From positions 8,235 to 14,718 of the forward strand of contig NVVB01000020.1 of the NCBI GenBank assembly GCA_002402085.1: a stretch of 6,484 bases of DNA. Direction: 5' to 3'. Below the pieces are notes generated by a model, which was not told where the DNA came from, made no database searches, and was given only the letters and a program-made list of their open reading frames with translations. The position numbers and the translations under genes were made by a program. Below, piece by piece: positions 1 through 6,333 of this stretch. The DNA comes from Gammaproteobacteria bacterium (GTDB taxonomy: Bacteria > Pseudomonadota > Gammaproteobacteria > Pseudomonadales > UBA3067). Every line of letters begins with the position of its first letter. Positions within the stretch are counted from its first letter, which is position 1.

Positions 1-197
1 ATAATTTCTTGTTCGTTTTCGATCATTGCTACGCTTAAGAGGCCAACCGTCTCAAACATACATAGCGGTAAATCCCTGCACTAAGTCAATGAAGGGCCAC
101 TGTGAAAGAAAACCTCTAGTGTTTGTTATAGCAGTTATTGACGGCGTATTTTTTCAACACATCCCTGAGGTTTCTGTTTTCTAACGAATTCGTTTTC
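1..197. other. Left non-coding stretch, nothing recognised
   Basis: I see no convincing reading frame, RNA gene or mobile-element end here. A TTGACG hexamer at 138-143 has no matching -10 box at the usual spacing. The stretch ends where the 273-bp direct repeat begins. It has no visible counterpart to the left of the second repeat copy: the bases before 198 and those before 6061 are unrelated. Confidence 0.5.
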
Positions 198-470
198 CCC
201 AATAAATAAGGCCCCCTTTAAATACGATTTAAAGGGGGCCTTGTCTTAGACAGCTAAACAATTAAACATCTACACGGTGCTTAAAATCATTGCTTTGGCA
301 GAGGTCCTGAACAGATGTCAGTGCCTACTAAGCACAGCTCATGGATCGCCGACGAGTGTCCTGCATAAACAAATACGCCACTTACATTCTGCGTGGTAAG
401 TACAGTACCCCCTCGCATCAAGGTCACCCAGCCGCCAGTTCTAGCCACACCGTCTGACCACGATAAATCA
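198..470. repeat. Left copy of 273-bp direct repeat framing the cassette
   Basis: This block aligns without gaps to 6061-6333 at a constant offset of 5863 bases. I count 14 mismatches, at 226, 243, 254, 278, 288, 301, 305, 320, 344, 383, 401, 407, 410 and 417, so 259 of 273 bases match. It carries, on the minus strand, the last 60 codons of a gene, its stop codon, its 3' untranslated stretch and a hairpin terminator. Similarity stops abruptly on both sides: just left of the shared CCCAATAAATAAGG and just right of CGATAAATCA. The two copies enclose the surface-protein and sulfotransferase genes like the ends of an inserted or exchanged cassette. There is no adjacent recombinase to say by which mechanism. 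Confidence 0.95.
208..242 (-). terminator. Hairpin terminator of the orphan gene tail
   Basis: A perfect 16-bp inverted repeat (AAGGCCCCCTTTAAAT at 208-223, its complement at 227-242) surrounds a three-base ACG loop. Read on the minus strand it lies 44 bases beyond the TGA stop of the gene remnant and is followed by the T-rich TATTTATTGGG, the arrangement of a rho-independent terminator. The plus-strand side has no T tract, so the main direction is minus. The only base that differs from the second copy within the hairpin is in the loop (226), so the stem is conserved. Confidence 0.85.
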
Positions 471-514
471 ATCATACCCCAGATTAGAACGCAGCAATCG
501 CGACACAATTTATC
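287..514 (-). pseudogene. Orphan 3' fragment of the right-flank gene
   Basis: On the minus strand, 290-469 encodes 60 residues, from DLSWSDG to SGPLPKQ, that match the C-terminus of the gene at the right edge of the window with a single change (Met here, Lys there, codon at 416-418). Homology ends at 470. Beyond it the frame runs through about 15 unrelated codons to an in-frame stop at 515-517. It offers only a TTG codon (506-508) as a start and no ribosome binding site, so this is most simply a displaced gene tail rather than a working gene. The stop is TGA here and TAA in the other copy. Eight of nine sense-codon differences are silent, so the fragment has not decayed like an old pseudogene. 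I do not recognise the protein family. Translation of the short 73-residue frame cannot be excluded. Confidence 0.75.
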
Positions 515-657
515 TCACATTGACGAGACAACCACTCCCCATAGGCATTGCTCTACACCTACATCCTTTCAATGTGTCGATATTGGGTGTCATTGGTGTA
601 ATAGCTCACTACAACCTTGGGCAATGAGTTATTATATTTCGCATAATTTTTTGCTTC
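471..657. other. Upstream region of the surface-protein gene
   Basis: This stretch lies between the end of the left repeat and the surface-protein gene. It becomes AT-rich over its last 35 bases, where a possible promoter sits. A frame overlapping it at 393-737 has no family resemblance and overlaps the real gene, so I regard it as chance. I see no RNA structure or operator that I could support. Confidence 0.5.
617..647 (+). promoter_or_regulatory. Possible sigma-70 promoter of the surface-protein operon
   Basis: TTGGGC at 617-622 resembles a -35 box and CATAAT at 642-647 matches five of six bases of the -10 consensus. The 19-base spacer is longer than ideal. Transcription would start near 654, leaving only about four bases before the ATG at 658 but about 28 bases before the ATG at 682. 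If this promoter is real it argues for the downstream start. It is a consensus match only. Confidence 0.3.
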
Positions 658-3600
658 ATGAAATTTACAAGAGTAATCAATATGGTCGCGGGTCAATACA
701 ACGTTTCGTCAGACGTCAATGGAATTCCAGGCTTTAAGCGCAAAGCATTAGTGGTCGCTATTGCCGCCGCAACTACAGGGTTATCCGTCGTAGCTTTCGC
801 CGGGGATATCGCCACCACTTCCCTGCCTCACAAAGAATGGGTTCGTAATACAGAGTTATTCTATAACTACCGTGAAGGGGGCAATAGCCGCGCGGGAATT
901 CGAGTGTTGGCACCTATTCGTCAGGGTAAAGACACACTGACTTATTTTGACGGCCGTTTTATTAATAGTGAAGGACCAGTACTCGAAGGTAATCTAAGTC
1001 TTGGACAACGCTGGTTGTTGGGAAATAATCAATGGATACTGGGTGCACAAGGCGGCTACGACTACCGGAAGTCTGCGTCCGATCGAGGCTATGACCAGCT
1101 CAATGTAGGCATTGAAGCGCTCAGTGAAAATTTCGATTTCATCGCCAACTATTACCTTCCGCTCACTGACGAAGAACTCATCGGCACAGATAACACCAGC
1201 GGTCAATTCGACGGCCGCCGCCTTGTACTGAATGGCATCTATGAAGAAGCCTTAGAAGGCTTTGATATTGAAGCCGGTGCGCGCTTGCCTTTAGGCGCTA
1301 AGCTGCATCGCTTTGAGACTCGCTTCTACGTTAAGTACTTTTCTTTTAGCGGTGAAATATTAGCCGAGAAAGATGACGGCGTCGGCGCTCGCCTCAGCAT
1401 GCGACCGCGCCAAAACCTCAATTTAGAACTCGCATGGCAAGAAGACCAGCTCACCGGTAACCAAACCGAAGTATCCCTAACCTACTCGTACGGCTACAGT
1501 ACAAAATCCAAATCTCGCACCCTGCGCCAGCGAATGACTGAGCTGCATCAGCGTGATATCGATATCCGAGAAACCTCTCGATTCCCCGACAATCTACGTA
1601 CCTCAAATGATTTGGACGATGCAGTAGTCTTATCTTCCAGTGTCGTCCATATCGATAACGCCAACACCGATACAGAAGGCGGCGACGGCAGTTTTGAAAA
1701 CCCCTATACCAGCTTTGACGAATGTAACGCCGGCGACTGCGCCGACAGTGAAATAATCTACGTGCACGCAGGTAGCAGCACCTATGACACAACGGTTAAC
1801 TTAGCGAATGGGCAAGACTTGATTGGCTCAGGAATAGACTACTTCGGCATCAGTGCTGGAGAGGCGCCGTTACTAGAATCAAGCGATATTGATGGCGTTG
1901 TAATTCTAAGCGGCAACAATGAGGTCGCTGGACTCAATATCAATAGCCTAATGGGAGACATCGCCCTCCGCGCTCGTAACCCCGTGGGCGACATCAGTAT
2001 TCACGACAACCAAATTTCCTCAGTCGACACCGGCATTTTGGTAGAAAGCGGCTCCGAAGACAATTTAACAGTAAGCATCGCACGTAACACCATAATAGGC
2101 GACGTGATTCTATCTTCACAGACGCTCGCAGATGAAGTCAGCGCTCAGACTAGCCAGATTACGGATAACACCATAATAGGCGACGTGATTCTATCTTCAC
2201 AGACGCTCGCAGGTGAAGTCAGCGCTCAGACAAGTCAGATTACGGATAACACCATAGACGGAGAGCTTTTCTTTTCGACTAGCGCCAACGGCACTGGAGA
2301 GGTCACTCAAAATATTGAAATCTCTGGCAATACCCTAACCAGCGGCATTGGCTTAATCACCGGCGACTATCCTAACGACGGAGGAGCCATCAGCCAAACC
2401 GTAGAAATCTCTGGCAATACCCTAAACGGAGGCGTTTACTTAGAAACTGTAAGCGCTGATGCGTCAGAACTCACTCAAATAATTGAGATCTCTGGCAATA
2501 CCTTAAACAGCCGCGTTGCCTTATCTACTTTTAGCGTTGGCGAGTCAACGCTCACTCAAACACATGAAATTTCTGGGAATACCATAGGAAGTGGTTTTAG
2601 CTTAAGCGCCGAAGCCCATGACAGCTCTACTAGCACGCAAACCATTGAGATCGCTGAAAATACCATAGAGGCAGATTTTGACTTATTTATCTTAGGCAAT
2701 GACGAGGCTACTGCCACACAATCAATTGCAATCTCTGAAAATACCGTAGGAAGTGATTTTCGCTTACGCGCCAATGCCAATGGCGGTTCTACTAGCACGC
2801 AAACCATTGAGATCTCTGAAAATACCGTAGAGGAAAACTTTGCCTTATTCGTCGATGGCGATGCCGGGGCTACGGTCACCCAAACCATTGAGATCTCTGG
2901 CAATACCGCAGAAGAAAGCTTTGCCTTATTCGTCAATGGCGATGCCGGGGCTACGGTCACTCAAACAGTTGGCATCTCAGGAAATACCCTGCAGGGCCTT
3001 GCGTTATTCACCGCAGCCGAGGATGAAGCTGACCTCTCTCAGACAATAGACATCGTAGGCAATACCCTACAATCCGACAATGAAGAAAGCGGCGTGGTTA
3101 TTCGTGCTCAGATAGGCAGCTTCGACGGCGCATCAGCCACTCAAACCTTCAACATCATTGATAACACCATCACTTCCACGGGCTTTACGGATGGTATATT
3201 TCTGGGCAATCAGGGCGTCTCTGAAGACAGTCAACTATCTCGCCAAGTCACCCTAGAAGGCAACAACATCAGTACTGAGCAAGGTGTTGGCGTTTATTTA
3301 TCGGGTGACTTTGTCGTAGAGGACGGCGCCGTTGCTTCTGACACTATCCTGATCTCCAACAACACCATTAGTTCAAGCGATAATACTGCCATTAATGTCT
3401 CAGGCTCTAACATCGAAGTGTATGGTGATAACACAGCATTGAATCGGGATATCGAAATTACAGGCAATACCATCAGTGGCACGCAGGGCATTTCCAGCCA
3501 ACCATTCGATAACGGCGAATTTCCTACTAACACAATAAGCAGAGAGGTCGACAATAATAGGCCTCAGTTTAACGATACATTGTTGATTACCGATAATAAT

Positions 3601-4092
3601 ATAACGGCTAACGGCGATGAAGCGGCTTTCGCGATCGATATTGTCAACACTTACGTAGTCGACGTCGAAAACGAAGACCCCATCACCGCGATTAATCGTA
3701 TCACTACGATCACCGGCAACACCCTTACCAGCTCGGACTCGGGCATACGGGTTGGAACGGCTTTCAGTAATGACGACAACGTAGTAGAGACCGTAGTCAT
3801 CGAGGAGAACAACATCAACCTCGAGGAAAACAATGGCGTCGGCATCGTATTATCAACGGAAGCGTCCAACATTATCCGAAACGCATCAGTGCGTGACAAC
3901 ACGATTAATGGCGCGATCGTGGGTGTTATCGTTAGCTCTGATTCGATGGATCAAAGCGTACAAACCATCACTCTCGAAAACAATACAATCGAGCTAATGG
4001 TTCCTACGGCTATCTTCAATTCGTCCGACGGCGGCATAATAGACTGTAACGGCAATGATTGTCCTTCCGAAACCCCAGCCCTTCCAAGATAA
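658..4092 (+). CDS. Inverse autotransporter with beta-helix passenger
   Basis: This protein (1144 residues from this ATG, 1136 from the better-supported ATG at 682) is predicted to sit in the outer membrane and expose a long adhesin-like fibre. Residues 26-48 (GFKRK, then a hydrophobic run ending VVAFA) form a signal peptide, with cleavage probably after Ala48. Residues about 60-282 resemble the intimin/invasin (type Ve) barrel, with alternating strands and family-like stretches GGYDYRKS, YDQLNVGIEAL and FDFIANYYLPL. I see no LysM domain. A charged helix-like linker (about 283-308) leads to the passenger. Residues 328-378 (VVHIDN, GGDGSFENPYTSF, IIYVHAG) resemble the entry of right-handed beta-helix proteins. 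Residues 450-1111 contain 23 rungs with a stacked Asn motif. The passenger is acidic, with no visible catalytic signature, so adhesion or surface-layer function is inferred. The only four cysteines lie at 356, 361, 1130 and 1135. No C-terminal barrel follows, as expected for inverse topology. A sulfotransferase gene follows after 18 bases. The architecture call is firm; the ligand is unknown. Confidence 0.88.
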   Translation: MKFTRVINMVAGQYNVSSDVNGIPGFKRKALVVAIAAATTGLSVVAFAGDIATTSLPHKEWVRNTELFYNYREGGNSRAGIRVLAPIRQGKDTLTYFDGRFINSEGPVLEGNLSLGQRWLLGNNQWILGAQGGYDYRKSASDRGYDQLNVGIEALSENFDFIANYYLPLTDEELIGTDNTSGQFDGRRLVLNGIYEEALEGFDIEAGARLPLGAKLHRFETRFYVKYFSFSGEILAEKDDGVGARLSMRPRQNLNLELAWQEDQLTGNQTEVSLTYSYGYSTKSKSRTLRQRMTELHQRDIDIRETSRFPDNLRTSNDLDDAVVLSSSVVHIDNANTDTEGGDGSFENPYTSFDECNAGDCADSEIIYVHAGSSTYDTTVNLANGQDLIGSGIDYFGISAGEAPLLESSDIDGVVILSGNNEVAGLNINSLMGDIALRARNPVGDISIHDNQISSVDTGILVESGSEDNLTVSIARNTIIGDVILSSQTLADEVSAQTSQITDNTIIGDVILSSQTLAGEVSAQTSQITDNTIDGELFFSTSANGTGEVTQNIEISGNTLTSGIGLITGDYPNDGGAISQTVEISGNTLNGGVYLETVSADASELTQIIEISGNTLNSRVALSTFSVGESTLTQTHEISGNTIGSGFSLSAEAHDSSTSTQTIEIAENTIEADFDLFILGNDEATATQSIAISENTVGSDFRLRANANGGSTSTQTIEISENTVEENFALFVDGDAGATVTQTIEISGNTAEESFALFVNGDAGATVTQTVGISGNTLQGLALFTAAEDEADLSQTIDIVGNTLQSDNEESGVVIRAQIGSFDGASATQTFNIIDNTITSTGFTDGIFLGNQGVSEDSQLSRQVTLEGNNISTEQGVGVYLSGDFVVEDGAVASDTILISNNTISSSDNTAINVSGSNIEVYGDNTALNRDIEITGNTISGTQGISSQPFDNGEFPTNTISREVDNNRPQFNDTLLITDNNITANGDEAAFAIDIVNTYVVDVENEDPITAINRITTITGNTLTSSDSGIRVGTAFSNDDNVVETVVIEENNINLEENNGVGIVLSTEASNIIRNASVRDNTINGAIVGVIVSSDSMDQSVQTITLENNTIELMVPTAIFNSSDGGIIDCNGNDCPSETPALPR
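669..673 (+). promoter_or_regulatory. Ribosome binding site favouring the ATG at 682
   Basis: AAGAG lies eight bases before the ATG at 682. No purine-rich Shine-Dalgarno-like stretch precedes the ATG at 658, whose upstream bases are TAATTTTTTGCTTC. The site is weak but it separates the two possible starts. Confidence 0.4.
2086..2247 (+). repeat. Near-identical 81-bp tandem duplication in the passenger
   Basis: Two adjacent 81-base units (2086-2166 and 2167-2247) differ at three positions, giving 78 of 81 identical bases. Each encodes one 27-residue rung starting NTIIGDVILSS. The duplication preserves frame and rung register, so it lengthens the fibre by exactly one coil. It looks like the most recent expansion in the array. 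Confidence 0.93.
2803..2964 (+). repeat. Second 81-bp tandem repeat pair
   Basis: Units 2803-2883 and 2884-2964 match at 74 of 81 bases and encode rungs with the shared stretch GDAGATVTQT. The pair is older than the one at 2086-2247 by its greater divergence, but again has exactly the length of one rung. Confidence 0.88.
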
Positions 4093-4110
4093 TCTACCAA
4101 GCGAGACACA

Positions 4111-5853
4111 ATGAATCACCCTCTGACTTTATCACAACGCCAACACTTGCAAGCCGCTACAAAGCAACGGCAAGACGGTAATCCTCAGAGGGCCATTGCC
4201 CTGTGCCAGCCGTTGCTCGCACAGGCGCAAACAACATTGCCTGCACTCAAAATAATAGCGGACAGCTATAAGGATCAAAACCAACCCGAACAAGCCCTAC
4301 TAGCCCTAAAGCAAAGACTAGAGCACGCACCGAATCACCATGAAGTGCACAGCGATATCGCCAGCCAGTTCTTTGCTATGCGGCAAGTAAAAAATGCTGA
4401 GCGCCATATTCGGCAAGCCTTGGCACTCAATCCACTCAATCCTCAAGCACACAATTTATTGGGCCAAATCATGGCCGATAATCATTATTACGAGGAAGCC
4501 GTATTTCATTGGCGACAAGTGTTTTTATTGCACGAGCCGGTATCGACGATTTGCTCCAACATGGGCAACGCACTGGTGCGACTCGGCGAACTAGATGAGG
4601 CCTGCGATGTATTTACCATGGGCCGCCAACTCGACCCCAATGATATAGAACTGCTACTCAACTGGGTAAAAATGGAGGAGGCACGTAAGAACCTCCCAAT
4701 CGCTTGGGAATTGCTAGCGGAAGCCGAACGTATTAATCCAAATCACCCTCGGGTATTAGTGATACGTGCACGCTTACACTTTCGCAATAGAGAATATGAT
4801 TTAGCACTACCACTCTTGGACAGCGCCGAGAAACTGCCACGTAATCGAGACAAATCCTACGATTTTCATTTCACCAAAGGCGATGTCTTGGACGCCATGG
4901 GGCAATATGATGCCGCCATGCAATGTTATGCCCGTGGCAATCAATTAGCCAAGGAGCTCGACAATTTTCATTATCAAAAAGACAGTCAGCAACGCTTAGT
5001 TAAAAATTTACACGACACGTTTAAAGCAAAGACGGTCACAATGCCTTCCTCGAACACAGATAAATCGTGGCGAGATAAATTTCCTTCGCCAATATTTATT
5101 ATTGGCTTTCCCCGCTCAGGCACGACATTAGTTGAACAAATATTAGCATGCCACCCAGAAGTATCAGCCGGTGACGAACTAAGCTATATCAGTCGCGCCA
5201 CTGCACTAGCAGGTCACATGATCGGCAATGGCAAGCCCTACCCAGAGTGCTTTTCGGATTTTGATGCCAATGCTAATCAACCGGTGATGGATAAGTTTCG
5301 TTCTTTTTACCTTCAAAATGTGCAATCAAGAGGCATTGTCGAATCCAACAGCAGCCTGTTTACGGATAAAATGCCTCTCAATGAAGTTAACTTAGCGTTG
5401 ATCGCCATGATGTTTCCATCAGCAAGCATTGTCCATGTAATACGCCATCCGCTCGATGTAATTTTATCCTGTTTTTTTAATCCGCTTACTCACGGCGGAA
5501 ATTGTTCTTTTGACCTAGTGACAGCAGCACAGCACTACGCACTTATTTATAGCTTGATCAAACATTATCAATCAGAATTCAACATTAATATTCACCGGTT
5601 ACGCTACGAAGAATTAGTAGCCAACCCACGCCCTATCACCGAAGACCTGCTCAAAGCAATCGACCTAGAGTGGGACGATCAATGCTTAGAATTCCATAAT
5701 AACCGCCGCTATGCCCGCACAGCCAGTTATGCGCAGGTCACCGAAAAGCTCTACAGCCGATCAAAATACCGCTATAAAAATTATCTACCCCATCTACAAC
5801 CCGCCGCTGACATTTTAAAAGATATTATCAAAGAATTAGGTTACGAGATTTAA
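4111..5853 (+). CDS. TPR-repeat sulfotransferase
   Basis: A 580-residue protein predicted to transfer sulfate from PAPS to a hydroxyl group; the acceptor is unknown. Residues about 8-281 are helical repeats, roughly eight TPR units, including the well-formed NAERHIRQALALNPLNPQA (95-113), likely a partner- or substrate-binding scaffold. Residues about 326 onward are the sulfotransferase domain. FIIGFPRSGTTL (329-340) is the P-loop-like 5'-phosphosulfate loop with Arg335, Ser336, Gly337, Thr338 and Thr339. Glu342 is a candidate catalytic base by analogy with tyrosylprotein sulfotransferases. GDELSYI (354-360) and TDKMPLN (418-424) are conserved family stretches, and VIRHPLDVILSCFF (443-456), with Arg445 and Ser453, is the 3'-phosphate-binding segment. 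SRSKYRYKNYLPHL (549-562) fits the usual C-terminal cofactor region. No signal peptide or membrane segment is seen, so it acts in the cytoplasm. It starts 18 bases after the surface-protein gene, with only a weak GCGAG element before its ATG, which suggests co-transcription. The family is confident; that it modifies the upstream protein is speculation. Confidence 0.92.
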   Translation: MNHPLTLSQRQHLQAATKQRQDGNPQRAIALCQPLLAQAQTTLPALKIIADSYKDQNQPEQALLALKQRLEHAPNHHEVHSDIASQFFAMRQVKNAERHIRQALALNPLNPQAHNLLGQIMADNHYYEEAVFHWRQVFLLHEPVSTICSNMGNALVRLGELDEACDVFTMGRQLDPNDIELLLNWVKMEEARKNLPIAWELLAEAERINPNHPRVLVIRARLHFRNREYDLALPLLDSAEKLPRNRDKSYDFHFTKGDVLDAMGQYDAAMQCYARGNQLAKELDNFHYQKDSQQRLVKNLHDTFKAKTVTMPSSNTDKSWRDKFPSPIFIIGFPRSGTTLVEQILACHPEVSAGDELSYISRATALAGHMIGNGKPYPECFSDFDANANQPVMDKFRSFYLQNVQSRGIVESNSSLFTDKMPLNEVNLALIAMMFPSASIVHVIRHPLDVILSCFFNPLTHGGNCSFDLVTAAQHYALIYSLIKHYQSEFNINIHRLRYEELVANPRPITEDLLKAIDLEWDDQCLEFHNNRRYARTASYAQVTEKLYSRSKYRYKNYLPHLQPAADILKDIIKELGYEI

Positions 5854-5885
5854 CGGTTAAGGCACACTTGTATCGCTGTCCATTG

Positions 5886-5920
5886 GCCTCAAGATAGGGC
5901 CGAGGCATCGTTTATTTTTA
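5886..5920 (+). terminator. Possible terminator of the two-gene operon
   Basis: GCCTC at 5886-5890 can pair with GAGGC at 5902-5906 across an 11-base loop. An alternative pairing of GGCC at 5885-5888 with GGCC at 5898-5901 is also possible. A T-rich run (TTTATTTTTA, 5911-5920) follows. The stem is short, so this is a weak candidate, placed 33 bases after the sulfotransferase stop codon. Confidence 0.4.
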
Positions 5921-6060
5921 TACTGATTGCTACGTGTCATTTCACAACCTTCCGCTAACCGCGTTGCACGGTAATTTAACAACTAGTCCGCCTGGAATTT
6001 AAAGTCAATGCAGGCGCGGATCAAAGAAGCATTAGATTAACTTATGTAAAACCGTCTTGA

Positions 6061-6333
6061 CCCAATAAATAAGGCCCCCTTTAAATACAATTTAAAGGGG
6101 GCCTTATCTTAGACAGTTAAACAATTAAACATCTACACGGCGCTTAAAATTATTGCTTTGGCAAAGGCCCTGAACAGATGTCTGTGCCTACTAAGCACAG
6201 CTCATGAATCGCCGACGAGTGTCCTGCATAAACAAATACGCCACTGACATTCTGCGTGGTAAGCACAGTGCCTCCTCGCTTCAAGGTCACCCAGCCGCCA
6301 GTTCTAGCCACACCGTCTGACCACGATAAATCA
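6061..6333. repeat. Right copy of 273-bp direct repeat
   Basis: This is the partner of 198-470, in the same orientation and without gaps. Here the minus-strand coding sequence continues smoothly past the repeat edge into the rest of a longer open frame, so this copy belongs to the intact-looking gene and the left copy is the displaced one. Four of the 14 differences fall in the non-coding part, one in the stop codon and nine in sense codons. Confidence 0.95.
6071..6105 (-). terminator. Hairpin terminator of the right-edge gene
   Basis: A perfect 16-bp stem (6071-6086 with 6090-6105) closes an ACA loop and, on the minus strand, is followed by TATTTATTGGG. It sits 44 bases after the TAA stop of the minus-strand gene and faces the end of the convergent sulfotransferase gene, which could also make use of the hairpin. 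Confidence 0.85.

Larger units (their letters stand above)
2005..3990 (+). repeat. Coding array of 23 beta-helix rungs
   Basis: Twenty-three units share an N-[TNQ]-[ILVA] core, most often preceded by I-x-I-S-G, for example IEISGNTL. From Asn477 to Asn776 eleven consecutive intervals measure 27, 27, 27, 29, 27, 27, 27, 27, 27, 27 and 27 residues; afterwards the spacing becomes irregular (26, 34 and more). A typical 27-residue unit reads as three short strands: the IEIS-GNT segment, a FALFV-like segment, and an ATVTQT-like segment. Recurrent Asn at a turn is the hallmark of an asparagine ladder in right-handed parallel beta-helices. The fold is inferred from this pattern; the periodicity is seen directly. 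Confidence 0.85.

Noticed and set aside
138..166. TTGACG as a promoter -35 box in the left stretch
   Set aside because: No acceptable -10 hexamer at 16-18 bases and no gene follows on that strand before the terminator.
198..480. Integron attC or phage att site at the repeat
   Set aside because: I find no paired attC core sites, no integrase, and the shared block is much longer than a usual att core. A general gene-end duplication is described instead.
393..737. Plus-strand frame of 114 codons overlapping the start of the surface-protein gene
   Set aside because: It runs antisense through the gene remnant and repeat, shows no domain-like pattern, and ends inside the real gene in another frame; chance frame.
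1451..1792. Minus-strand frame rich in Arg, Cys and Tyr
   Set aside because: Composition is typical of an antisense shadow and it lies fully within the barrel-to-passenger coding region.
2556..2960. Long minus-strand frame inside the surface-protein gene
   Set aside because: It is the antisense shadow of the repeated rungs; its own repetition merely mirrors the 81-bp units. No ribosome binding site or family resemblance.
2086..2964. Possible CRISPR-like or non-coding tandem array
   Set aside because: The period is a multiple of three, units encode one protein motif in frame, and there are no short repeats separated by unique spacers.
6057..6105. TTGACC before the right hairpin as a promoter
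   Set aside because: The sequence at -10 distance is the terminator stem and no plus-strand gene follows.
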